From positions 1 through 64,000 of the forward strand of contig NZ_JYJA01000034.1 in assembly GCF_000956465.1 (NCBI RefSeq): a stretch of DNA of 64,000 bases, written 5' to 3'. Below the pieces are notes generated by a model. That model saw only the letters and a list, made by a program, of their open reading frames with translations. It ran no database searches and was not told the origin of the DNA. Shown here piece after piece: positions 53,466-61,181 of the stretch. The stretch is from Microbacterium trichothecenolyticum. GTDB taxonomy: Bacteria > Actinomycetota > Actinomycetes > Actinomycetales > Microbacteriaceae. Position 1 is the first letter of the stretch. Every line of letters begins with the position of its first letter. The position numbers and the translations under genes were made by a program.

Positions 53466-54119
53466 TCAGAAGCCGAAGTCGCCGAAGTCCCCGAATCCGC
53501 CCATGTCGCCGGCTGCGGCGTCGCCGCCCCAGCCCGAGCCCGGGTCGCCGCCCCAGCCGGCCCCCGAGTCGGCGCCCGCGTCCGCGGGGCCCGTCTCGCC
53601 GGAGCCGCCGTCGGCGGTGGAGGCGTCCTCGTAGCCCTGGTCGTCGGCGAAGCCGGGCGCCAGGAACGAGCTCACCAGAGCCGAGCCGATGACGTAGCCG
53701 ACCACCGTGCCGAGGATCGACGAGCCGAGCATGGAGCCGAAGGAAGGACCCTGGCGCTGAGGACCCAGCGTGCGCTCCATGAAACCGGGGTCGGTGTACT
53801 CCGCGCGGGTCGCCGCGCGGGCCATCGCCCGCGGATCCGTCGAACGCGGCTGCTCCTGCCGAGGGAGCCCCGCCGAGAGCTCGGCGAGCACCTGCTGGCG
53901 CTGCGGCTCCGTCAGCTTCGCGAAGGCCTCGGCGTGCACCTGCTCGATCGTCTCGGGCGGCGCGGTCTTGAGCAGGTACCGGTAGCGCTCGATGGCGATC
54001 TCGTCCTCGCTCCGGGGCGGCTGCATGCCCGGCCCCTGGGCGCCGTAGCGGTTCTGCGGAACGGGCGGCGCCTGGCGCGCGTCATCCGTGCTTCCGAACA
54101 GTCGGTCGAGGAATCCCAT
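53466..54119 (-). CDS. single-helix protein with Gly/Asp-rich tail, paralogue B
   Basis: A 217-residue protein with the same layout as paralogue A at 47934: a helical domain (IERYRYLLKTAPPETIEQVH, AEAFAKLTEPQRQQVLAELS, residues about 42-85), one Gly/Ser-rich membrane helix (FGSMLGSSILGTVVGYVIGSAL), and an acidic Gly/Asp/Trp-rich tail ending GGFGDFGDFGF. Function unknown. Together with paralogue A it brackets coaE, the response regulator, the degenerate GGDEF protein and the kinase. Confidence 0.75.
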   Translation of the reverse strand: MGFLDRLFGSTDDARQAPPVPQNRYGAQGPGMQPPRSEDEIAIERYRYLLKTAPPETIEQVHAEAFAKLTEPQRQQVLAELSAGLPRQEQPRSTDPRAMARAATRAEYTDPGFMERTLGPQRQGPSFGSMLGSSILGTVVGYVIGSALVSSFLAPGFADDQGYEDASTADGGSGETGPADAGADSGAGWGGDPGSGWGGDAAAGDMGGFGDFGDFGF

Positions 54120-54222
54120 GTGCTGCTCCGTCGTCTGCGAGTGCGGGGTGGATCCTCACGCTAGGCGCGCTTCCTCGGAAGGTGCTGGAGGATCCTCCCT
54201 CGTTCTCGCAGAGCGTACGGCG

Positions 54223-54792
54223 TCACCCGCGTGCCGCGAGCGCCTCGCTCAGCCACCGCGCATGCAGCTGCCACGGATCGTCGACGCCGGCCGCGAGCAC
54301 GGCGATGTGCGCGGTGAGCGCGTCGGAGCGACGGAACCACTCCGTGCCCGGGAACCGATCCGCCGCGAACTGCACGTGCCGCCGCTGCTCGAGCGCGCGC
54401 CCGCCGCGCTCGAACGCCAGCAGCTCGTCATGCCAGATGGCGCCGAAGCGCTGCCGTGGATTCCCGCTCGTTCCGATCTTCACGCGGTCGTCGTAGCGCA
54501 GGTAGTACACGACGTCGACGCGCGGCGGTGCGATGTCGTCGTCGGGCAGGTCGCCGTAGCGCCACTCGCACACCGCGCACAGCCAGCCCGACGGATAGCG
54601 GACCCCCAGCCGCGAGCCGCACAGCCGGCACGGCGAGGGCAGCGCGTCGGTGACGCCGTACTGGGCGTCCGCCCACTCCCCCGCCGCCGCGAGGTGCGCC
54701 TCGCACAGCGCGACCGGCGCATCCGCAGCCACGGGACCGCGGCAGCCGTCGTCGTCCACGAGACATCGCGCGGCGTGAGGATTCACTGGCAC
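54223..54792 (-). CDS. zinc-ribbon plus MUG113-type (GIY-YIG-like) protein
   Basis: A 189-residue protein. Residues 1-35 contain spaced Cys/His (CLVDDDGC, LCEAH); residues about 54-75 form a CxxC...CxxC zinc ribbon (CRLCGSRLG, WLCAVCEW); residues about 92-165 match the MUG113/T5orf172 branch of GIY-YIG nucleases: VVYYLRYDDRVKIGTSGNPRQR and later EQRRHVQF with TEWF. Whether it cuts nucleic acid is unknown. GTG 54792 is leaderless (TACCGT, 54799-54804). It may be a phage-derived or defence-related domesticated protein, but no mobile genes surround it. Confidence 0.75.
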   Translation of the reverse strand: MPVNPHAARCLVDDDGCRGPVAADAPVALCEAHLAAAGEWADAQYGVTDALPSPCRLCGSRLGVRYPSGWLCAVCEWRYGDLPDDDIAPPRVDVVYYLRYDDRVKIGTSGNPRQRFGAIWHDELLAFERGGRALEQRRHVQFAADRFPGTEWFRRSDALTAHIAVLAAGVDDPWQLHARWLSEALAARG

Positions 54793-54830
54793 AGAGCGAC
54801 GGTACCGGGGACCTCCGACGCCCGGAAACG

Positions 54831-54874
54831 CGAAAGGCCGCCACCCCCGCAGAAGCGGTGGTGACGGCCTTTCG
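54831..54874 (-). terminator. hairpin terminator after rpsA
   Basis: Outer arms CGAAAGGCCG (54831-54840) and CGGCCTTTCG (54865-54874) with an inner CCACC/GGTGG pairing. It sits 40 bp after the rpsA stop on the minus strand. Confidence 0.75.
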
Positions 54875-54913
54875 AACCAGACGGTTCAGCGAACCGGGCG
54901 GCTCAGCTCAGGA

Positions 54914-56362
54914 TCAGCGACCCGAGAGCTTCTCGCGGAGGGCGGCGAGGGCCTCGTCGTCAGCCAGCGTGCCCGCGGGGCCGCTGTCGGACGAGTACGA
55001 GGACGCGCCGGTCTCGACCGGAGCGGCGGCCTCGGCCTCGAGGGCCTTGATGACGGCAGCCTTGTGGGCCTCCCAGCGAGCGTGGGCGGCGGCGTACTCC
55101 TGCTCCCACTTCTCGCGCTGCTCGTCGAAGCCTTCGAGCCAGGCGTTGGTCTCGGGGTCGAAGCCCTCGGGGTACTTGTACTCGCCGTGCTCGTCGTACT
55201 CCGTGACCATGCCGTAGAGGGCGGGGTCGAACTCGGTGCCGTGCGGGTCGACCGACTCGTTCGCCTGCTTGAGCGAGAGCGAGATGCGGCGACGCTCGAG
55301 GTCGATGTCGATGATCTTGACGAAGACCTCTTCGCCGACCGACACGACCTGCTCGGCGAGCTCGACGTGCTTGCCCGACAGCTCCGAGATGTGCACGAGG
55401 CCCTCGATGCCGTCCGCGACGCGGACGAACGCGCCGAACGGAACGAGCTTGGTGACCTTGCCCGGCGCGACCTGACCGATCGCGTGGGTGCGGGCGAAGA
55501 CCTGCCACGGGTCCTCCTGCGTCGCCTTCAGCGACAGCGAGACGCGCTCGCGGTCGAGGTCCACCTCGAGGATCTCGACGGTGACCTCCTGGCCGACCTC
55601 GACGACCTCGGACGCGTGCTCGATGTGCTTCCACGAGAGCTCCGAGACGTGGACGAGACCGTCGACGCCACCGAGGTCGACGAACGCACCGAAGTTGACG
55701 ATCGACGAGACCGTGCCCTTGCGGACCTGGCCCTTGTGGAGGTTGTTGAGGAACGTGGTGCGCGACTCGGACTGCGTCTGCTCGAGCAGGGCGCGGCGCG
55801 ACAGCACGACGTTGTTGCGGTTCTTGTCGAGCTCGAGGATCTTCGCCTCGATCTCCTGGCCGAGGTACGGCGTGAGGTCGCGGACGCGGCGGAGCTCGAT
55901 GAGCGATGCGGGGAGGAAGCCACGCAGGCCGATGTCGACGATCAGACCACCCTTGACGACCTCGATCACGGAGCCGGTGACCACACCGTCGTTCTCCTTG
56001 ATCTTCTCGACGTCGCCCCACGCACGCTCGTACTGAGCGCGCTTCTTGGAGAGGATGAGGCGGCCTTCCTTGTCCTCCTTCTGGAGAACGAGGGCTTCGA
56101 CCTCGTCGCCGACCTTGACGACCTCGTTGGGGTCGACGTCGTGCTTGATGGAGAGCTCACGCGAGGGGATGACGCCCTCGGTCTTGTAACCGACGTCGAG
56201 GAGGACCTCGTCGCGGTCGATCTTCACCACGGTGCCCTCGATGAGGTCGCCGTCGTTGAAGAACTTCAGGGTCTTCTCGACCGCGGCCAGGAAGTCCTCG
56301 GCAGATCCGATGTCGTTGATCGCGACCTGCTTGGTGGCCGGGGCGGTCGTTGCGGTAGTCAT
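54914..56362 (-). CDS. rpsA: 30S ribosomal protein S1
   Basis: A 482-residue S1 with four S1 RNA-binding repeats at about residues 38-105, 122-190, 207-277 and 293-365, each with the GxVxxIxxxGxFVDLGGVDGLVHVSE-type pattern; repeats 3 and 4 are best conserved. An acidic C-terminal tail (residues about 390-482) ends in LADDEALAALREKLSGR. It binds mRNA on the 30S subunit. The gene is preceded by an unusually long leader (about 190 nt) from an extended -10 TGATACCCT. Confidence 0.96.
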   Translation of the reverse strand: MTTATTAPATKQVAINDIGSAEDFLAAVEKTLKFFNDGDLIEGTVVKIDRDEVLLDVGYKTEGVIPSRELSIKHDVDPNEVVKVGDEVEALVLQKEDKEGRLILSKKRAQYERAWGDVEKIKENDGVVTGSVIEVVKGGLIVDIGLRGFLPASLIELRRVRDLTPYLGQEIEAKILELDKNRNNVVLSRRALLEQTQSESRTTFLNNLHKGQVRKGTVSSIVNFGAFVDLGGVDGLVHVSELSWKHIEHASEVVEVGQEVTVEILEVDLDRERVSLSLKATQEDPWQVFARTHAIGQVAPGKVTKLVPFGAFVRVADGIEGLVHISELSGKHVELAEQVVSVGEEVFVKIIDIDLERRRISLSLKQANESVDPHGTEFDPALYGMVTEYDEHGEYKYPEGFDPETNAWLEGFDEQREKWEQEYAAAHARWEAHKAAVIKALEAEAAAPVETGASSYSSDSGPAGTLADDEALAALREKLSGR

Positions 56363-56640
56363 GTAGTGGGTTGTCCTTGTTGGGGTTGTGTGTCGGGCCC
56401 CGGCTTTCAGCGGCTTCCCCCCGCGCGAGCGCGAACGGATGCCTCGAGCCGAGGCGAAGCGGATTTTCTTGCGATGCCACTCGGACCCTTGCGGGCCCGG
56501 TCACCGGCGCGAGCCGGCACTCAGGCGTGGCGAAACAGCCACACGAGTGACGCTCCAGGGTATCAGAACGACCGGGTCGCTCGCGATGTTCCCGATCGCC
56601 CCGAAATGCCCGGTCCCTCGCCCTCGGCATCCCGCTCGGA
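56363..56640 (-). promoter_or_regulatory. rpsA leader and promoter region
   Basis: The minus-strand extended -10 TGATACCCT (hexamer 56557-56562) is the best promoter. The leader of roughly 190 nt down to the rpsA ATG has no obvious gene. Part of it is AT-richer (AAGAAAATCC near 56465), and the rest can pair locally. A regulatory role, such as autogenous control by S1, is possible but unproven. Confidence 0.45.
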
Positions 56641-57420
56641 TCAGCGGGGAAGCTCGATCGGCGCGGTGTTCGTGCGGTCGGGGTCGAAGGGCGCCGGCGA
56701 CGAGGTGGCCTCTCCGCGCAGCTGAGCCAGCCGCTCATCCTCGCGGCGCTGCGCATCGGCGAGCCAGTCCCACCCCGATGTCGTGGACCCGTGCCGCACA
56801 TCGGGAACCGGAGCGGTCGGGTTGCGGTCGTCGGAGACCGGCACGACGGTGATCGATGCCGGGGGCTCCGGTCGCGGCGGTGCCGGGGCAGCGAACGGCG
56901 CACCGGCGAACTGGTCGCCTCGACCCGCGGCGCCGCGCAGGCCCGCCTGCTGGATCACGCGCTGGATCGTGAGACCGCGCTGGTCGGGATCGCCGACGTA
57001 CTTGATCTCACGAAGCCCCTGTTCCTGCGCGGCCGACTCGAACACGAAGTGGCCGTAGCCGAAGATGCGGCCGACGAGGGGCTTGTAGACGGAGATGTCG
57101 AGGATCCGCGCGAGGGGCATCGTCGCGATGCGCTGCGACAGGATGCCGTGCACGCGGAAGACCCGCATGTTCGTGATGACGAAGCGGTCGGTGTGCTGCT
57201 CGAAGATCCGCCAGATCGCGTGCACGGTCACCGCGCCGCCCAGCAGCGCCGGCACCCACCACGCCTGCGCCGGCACGAAGAAGCCGAGAAGGAGCACGAC
57301 GATGCCGCCGAACAACTCGAGCACCGCCGAGACCGTGGCGGCCCAGTGCTTGCGGACCTCGTCGACGACGTGCTCTCCCTGATCCGAGATCAGGTGCTTC
57401 TCGATCCGCGGATCGAACAT
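56641..57420 (-). CDS. PH-domain (DUF304-like) membrane protein
   Basis: A 259-residue protein. Two membrane helices (about 28-72, LELFGGIVVLLLGFFVPA and WWVPALLGGAVTVHAIW) are followed by a bacterial PH-like domain (about 75-150) with FVITNMRVFRVHGILSQR and MPLARILDISVYKPLVGRIFGYGHFVFESA. A Pro/Ala-rich disordered tail follows. The family is common in actinobacteria and its function is unclear. ATG 57420 is 2 nt after the stop of a small membrane-protein gene, so the two are coupled. Confidence 0.85.
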   Translation of the reverse strand: MFDPRIEKHLISDQGEHVVDEVRKHWAATVSAVLELFGGIVVLLLGFFVPAQAWWVPALLGGAVTVHAIWRIFEQHTDRFVITNMRVFRVHGILSQRIATMPLARILDISVYKPLVGRIFGYGHFVFESAAQEQGLREIKYVGDPDQRGLTIQRVIQQAGLRGAAGRGDQFAGAPFAAPAPPRPEPPASITVVPVSDDRNPTAPVPDVRHGSTTSGWDWLADAQRREDERLAQLRGEATSSPAPFDPDRTNTAPIELPR

Positions 57421-57422
57421 GC

Positions 57423-57590
57423 TCAGCCCTGTGCGAGAGCCGTCAAGAAGTCGACCACGGCGACACCGGCGCCCCAGACGGCGCCGACCGCGCCCTGCAC
57501 CGCGTTCGCCGCGTCCTGCGGGCGGGTGATGAGGTAGAACGCCGCGAACGCGATGACGAGCACCACGACGATGCGCTTGATCAGCTTCAC
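57423..57590 (-). CDS. 55-residue single-helix membrane protein
   Basis: A short frame: GTG 57590, stop 57423. The protein begins MKLIKRIVVVLVIAFAAFYL, a basic N-terminus followed by one hydrophobic helix, then RPQDAANAVQGAVGAVWG and a second weakly hydrophobic stretch. A ribosome site GAAGGGA lies 9 nt before the GTG, and TAGAAC (57619-57624) is a possible -10. Its stop is 2 nt from the PH-protein ATG, so it probably forms an operon and perhaps a complex with it. It is missed by length-limited gene callers. Confidence 0.7.
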   Translation of the reverse strand: MKLIKRIVVVLVIAFAAFYLITRPQDAANAVQGAVGAVWGAGVAVVDFLTALAQG

Positions 57591-57705
57591 GGTCCGGGTT
57601 CCCTTCGACTTCCTGCTGTTCTACCGCACGAACACCCTCCCACACGCAGGCGCGCGGGCGCGTCGCGAATCGCGGCCCCGTGTGCCGACGGGCCGCGAGA
57701 CGCAC

Positions 57706-58755
57706 TCAGGGCCGCAGCAGCACCTTCGTCGCGCGGCGCTCGTCCATCGCAGCATAGGCCTCCGCGGCGTCCTCGAGCGGGAGCTCGAGGTCGAACACGC
57801 GGCCCGGTTCGATCGCGCCCGAACGGACGTCGGGGAGCAGCTCCTCGATGTAGCCGCGCACCGGTGCGACGCCGCCGTTCACGCCCACGTTGCGGTTGAA
57901 CATCTGCCGTACCGGCAGCTCGGGTCCGCCGTTCGGCACGCCGACGTAGCCGACCATCCCGCCGGGGCGCGTCGAGCGCAGCGCCTGGTCCATCGATTCC
58001 TTGGTGCCGACGCACTCGAGCACGCGGTCGGCCCCGATGCCGCCGGTGAGCGCGCGCACCGCCTCGACGCCGGCGTCGCCACGCTCCTCGACGACGTGCG
58101 TGGCGCCGAATTCGCGCGCGAGCGCCTGCCGCTGCGGGTGCCGCGACATCGCGATGATCGTGGTGGCTCCGAGGCGCTTGGCCGCGATGATCGCGCAGAG
58201 GCCGACTGCGCCGTCGCCCACGACGGCGACCGAATCGCCCGGACCGACGCCCGCGGAGACCGCGGCGTGATGGCCGGTCCCCATGACGTCGCTGAGGGTC
58301 AGCAGGCCCGGGACCTCGGCATCGGCCACGGGCCCCGGAACGACGGCGAGGGTGCCGTCGGCGAGCGGGACGCGCACGCGCTCGCCCTGGCCGCCGTCGG
58401 CGAAGCCGCCGAAGCGGTCGTCGCTGCCCCACCATCCGCCGTTCAGGCACGACGTGCTCACGCCGTTGCGGCAGTTCGCGCAGGTGCCGTCGCATACGTA
58501 GAACGGCGCGATCACGAAGTCGCCGGGGCGCACCACCTCGACGTCGGCGCCCACCTCCTCGACGATGCCGACGAACTCGTGGCCGATGCGGTGCGGTTCG
58601 GGCGTGGGCGTGACGCCGCGGTACGGCCACAGGTCGGAGCCGCACACGCAGGCGGCCACGACGCGCACGATCGCGTCGGCGCCGGTGGACAGGGCGGGGT
58701 CGGGGACGTCCTCGACACGGATGTCCCGGGCAGCGTGGATGACGGTGGCGCGCAT
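57706..58755 (-). CDS. zinc-dependent alcohol dehydrogenase
   Basis: A 349-residue MDR-family enzyme. The catalytic zinc region is ACVCGSDLWPYRG with HEFVGIVEEVG; structural zinc cysteines are in CDGTCANCRNGVSTSC; the nucleotide fold starts at GDSVAVVGDGAVGLCA. It probably oxidises an alcohol or reduces an aldehyde with NAD(P); the substrate is unknown. A divergent start region separates it from DUF503. Stand-alone gene. Confidence 0.9.
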   Translation of the reverse strand: MRATVIHAARDIRVEDVPDPALSTGADAIVRVVAACVCGSDLWPYRGVTPTPEPHRIGHEFVGIVEEVGADVEVVRPGDFVIAPFYVCDGTCANCRNGVSTSCLNGGWWGSDDRFGGFADGGQGERVRVPLADGTLAVVPGPVADAEVPGLLTLSDVMGTGHHAAVSAGVGPGDSVAVVGDGAVGLCAIIAAKRLGATTIIAMSRHPQRQALAREFGATHVVEERGDAGVEAVRALTGGIGADRVLECVGTKESMDQALRSTRPGGMVGYVGVPNGGPELPVRQMFNRNVGVNGGVAPVRGYIEELLPDVRSGAIEPGRVFDLELPLEDAAEAYAAMDERRATKVLLRP

Positions 58756-58809
58756 GACACGAGCCTAGAACGGCGGGCGCCTGCCGAAGGCCGCTGGCAC
58801 GATGGACCC

Positions 58810-59103
58810 ATGTGGATCGGATGGATGGAGTTCGACCTGCTGCTCGGCGACGTCCGCTCGCTCAAAGAGAAGCGCAGCGTGCTGCGCCCGCTCATCGCCG
58901 AGCTGAGCAGGCGCACCGAGGCGGCCGCCGCCGAGGTCGGCGAGCACGACCTGCATCGCCGAGCCAGGATCGGCGTCTCGATCGTGGCGTCGGGGTCGTC
59001 GCACGTGCGCGACGTGCTCGACCACGCCGAGCGCCTCGTCGCCGACCACCCCGAGGTGACCCTGCTCTCGGCCCGCCGCGGCCTGCACTCCAGCGAGGAC
59101 TGA
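58810..59103 (+). CDS. DUF503 domain protein
   Basis: A 97-residue DUF503 (YlxP-like) protein of normal length, with LLLGDVRSLKEKRSVLRPLI at the N-terminus, a basic middle (DLHRRARIGVSIVAS) and a C-terminal helix. YlxP-like proteins are thought to bind RNA and in other bacteria lie in the nusA-infB-rbfA cluster near rbfA; here the gene is isolated. A CACGAT box (58798-58803) 6 nt before the ATG is a weak leaderless promoter. Confidence 0.87.
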   Translation: MWIGWMEFDLLLGDVRSLKEKRSVLRPLIAELSRRTEAAAAEVGEHDLHRRARIGVSIVASGSSHVRDVLDHAERLVADHPEVTLLSARRGLHSSED

Positions 59104-59104
59104 T

Positions 59105-59749
59105 TCAGCCCGCGATCGCGTGGCCGATGACCTCGTCGCCGCCGCCGAACCGGATGGTCCGACCGATCGTCGTGTCGTCCGCGATGGTCGCGGCGATCGC
59201 CGCGGCCACGTCGGCACGCGCGACAGCGCCGCCGTCATCCGGATCGAGCGCGATGCGCCCGGTGGGCGGATCCGGCGTGAGCGTACCCGGCGCGAGGATG
59301 GTCCAGTCGAGCGCGCTCGCGGCGAGATGTGCGTCGGCCGCCCACTTGGCGTCGGCGTACGGGAAGAACGACGCGTCCGGCGCGATGCCGTGATCGGCCC
59401 GCGAGCCGATCCACGACACCATCACGTAGCGCAGCACGTCGGCGGCCAGAGCGGCCTCCATCGAGCGGATGGCGGCATCGCGATCGACCGCATATGTGCG
59501 CAGCGGGTTGCCGCCGCCGGCCCCCGCGGACCAGATCACGACGTCGTTGCCGGCGACGATGTTCGTGAGCTGGCCGACATCGAGCGCCTCGATGTCGGCC
59601 GCGAGCGGCTGCGCGCCGGTCGCGGCGACATCGGCCTCGTGGTCGGCGTTGCGGATGACGGCCGTCACGGTGTGCCCCTGCGCCGCGAGCAGCGGTTCCA
59701 GCAGCAGCGCGACCCGGCCGTGGCCGCCGAAGATCAGGATGCGGGCCAT
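59105..59749 (-). CDS. NAD(P)H-binding short-chain-like reductase
   Basis: A 214-residue atypical SDR (NmrA/NAD(P)-binding) protein: glycine-rich ILIFGGHGRVA, VVIWSAGAGGG, FFPYADAKWAADAHL, where YxxAK resembles the SDR catalytic pair, and WTILAPGTLTPDPP. It probably binds NAD(P); enzymatic role unknown. The stop abuts the DUF503 stop (convergent). The leader has GAAGGGGG before the ATG, and TAGCGT (59776-59781) upstream. Confidence 0.85.
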   Translation of the reverse strand: MARILIFGGHGRVALLLEPLLAAQGHTVTAVIRNADHEADVAATGAQPLAADIEALDVGQLTNIVAGNDVVIWSAGAGGGNPLRTYAVDRDAAIRSMEAALAADVLRYVMVSWIGSRADHGIAPDASFFPYADAKWAADAHLAASALDWTILAPGTLTPDPPTGRIALDPDDGGAVARADVAAAIAATIADDTTIGRTIRFGGGDEVIGHAIAG

Positions 59750-59802
59750 GAGTCCCCCTTCGTCGTGCGCTCCACGCTACGCCGCGGCCGCTGTGTCGCG
59801 CA

Positions 59803-60015
59803 TCACGCGACGAGCGCGGCGATGCCCGCGATGACGGACGCCGCCGCCAGCGCCAGCGCGATGGCGATGAGCACCGCGTGCACGACGAGGAAGCGGGTCG
59901 CCTTGCCCTGCGCATCGTGGGCGCGGGGGTCCTTCGCGACCCGGCGGTAGAACGTCGGCCAGACCAGGATGTTGAAGGCGGCGTTCAGGAACAGCAGTAC
60001 GGCGAGCAGCGTCAC
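59803..60015 (-). CDS. SCO4848-type two-helix membrane protein
   Basis: A 70-residue protein with two membrane helices (about 3-20 and 46-68) separated by the family motif NILVWPTFYRRVAKDPRAHD, matching the small SCO4848-like family of actinobacteria. Function unknown. GTG 60015 is leaderless: TAGGCT (60023-60028) lies 7 nt upstream, so the longer open frame reading from 60168 is not real. Confidence 0.82.
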   Translation of the reverse strand: MTLLAVLLFLNAAFNILVWPTFYRRVAKDPRAHDAQGKATRFLVVHAVLIAIALALAAASVIAGIAALVA

Positions 60016-60025
60016 ACCCTCGAGC

Positions 60026-61120
60026 CTAGGCGGCGAGCGCGACGGGATCGGCGACGATCGCACGGACCGCGTCACGGCCCGCGCGGTTCGCACCCACCGT
60101 CGACTGCGACGGGCCGTAGCCGATGAGGAACAGGCGCGGCTCGTCGATCGAGCGCCCGTTCTCGACACGGAATCCGCCCTCGGGCGTGCGCAGGCGCAGC
60201 GGCGCGAGGTGGTCGAGCGCGGGCCGGAACCCGGTGGCCCACAGGATGACGTCGGCGCGCTCGAACGCGCCGTCGGGCATGCGGACCCCGTCCTCTTCGA
60301 TCGAGGCGAACATCGGATGCCGTACCAGCACGCCGCGCGCCTCGGCGGCCCGCGCCCACGGCGTCCAGTGCATGCCGGTCACCGAGATGACGCTGCCGGG
60401 CGGGAGGCCACGGCGGACGCGATCCTCGACGCCGGCGATGGCGGCCACCCTGGCCGGGATGTCGAAGTCCTCCTCGGCCCATTCCGGTTCGCGGCGCGTC
60501 ACCCAGAAGGTGTCGGCGACATGGGAGATCTCGTCCAGCAGCTGCACCGCAGAGACTCCCGCGCCGACGATGACGACGCGCTTGCCGCGGAACTCCTCGG
60601 CCGAGACGTAGTCGCCGACGTGCAGCTGCCGTCCGCGGAACCGCTCCTGACCGGGGTACCGCGGCCAGAACGGACGCGTCCACGTACCCGTCGCGTTGAT
60701 CACGAAGCGCGTGGCCCACGCGCCGCGGTCGGTCTCCACCACCAGCCGGCCGCTGGGGTCGTCGTCGGCGCGGCGCACCGCCTTCACCTGCACCGGCCGG
60801 AGCACGTCGAGAGCGAAGCGGTCCTCGTACTCCGCGAAGTACGCGGGAAGGATGTCGCGGCTCGCGGCCGCCGGATCCGCCGGCGGCACCGCGAACCCGG
60901 GCAGCTCGTGGATGCCGTTCACCGTCGCCATGCGCAGCGAGGGCCAGCGATGCTGCCACGCTCCCCCGGGCTCCGGGTTCGCGTCGACCACGAGGAAGGT
61001 CTGATCCGTGGCGTCCGCGCGCTCGAGCGGGACGAAGCCGCGGCGCTGCAGATGATAGGCGGCGGAAAGTCCTGCCTGCCCCGCGCCGATCACGACGACG
61101 TCGACGGGTGCGGCCTCCAT
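60026..61120 (-). CDS. flavin-dependent monooxygenase / FAD-NAD(P) oxidoreductase
   Basis: A 364-residue two-dinucleotide-fold enzyme: FAD site VVIGAGQAGLSAAYHL, GGAWQHRWPSLRM, NADPH site VVIVGAGVSAVQLLDE, and the FMO-like ATGFRPALDHL. Similar to flavin monooxygenases and CzcO-like oxidoreductases; substrate unknown. The ATG at 61120 is preferred; an in-frame GTG at 61129 is also possible. A strong hairpin (61135-61168) lies directly before the start. The 3' end overlaps the TAGGCT -10 of the SCO4848-type gene. Confidence 0.85.
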   Translation of the reverse strand: MEAAPVDVVVIGAGQAGLSAAYHLQRRGFVPLERADATDQTFLVVDANPEPGGAWQHRWPSLRMATVNGIHELPGFAVPPADPAAASRDILPAYFAEYEDRFALDVLRPVQVKAVRRADDDPSGRLVVETDRGAWATRFVINATGTWTRPFWPRYPGQERFRGRQLHVGDYVSAEEFRGKRVVIVGAGVSAVQLLDEISHVADTFWVTRREPEWAEEDFDIPARVAAIAGVEDRVRRGLPPGSVISVTGMHWTPWARAAEARGVLVRHPMFASIEEDGVRMPDGAFERADVILWATGFRPALDHLAPLRLRTPEGGFRVENGRSIDEPRLFLIGYGPSQSTVGANRAGRDAVRAIVADPVALAA

Positions 61121-61134
61121 GCCGGGCACAACGG

Positions 61135-61168
61135 CGATCGGCCCGCGGGGATTCCCGCGGGCCGATCG
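61135..61168 (-). terminator. strong hairpin between PEP-mutase-like gene and monooxygenase
   Basis: Perfect 15-bp GC-rich arms (61135-61149 and 61154-61168) with a GATT loop, 14 bp after the PEP-mutase-like stop and 15 bp before the monooxygenase ATG. It probably terminates or attenuates transcription into the next gene. Confidence 0.75.
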
Positions 61169-61181
61169 GACGAGGTACGGG

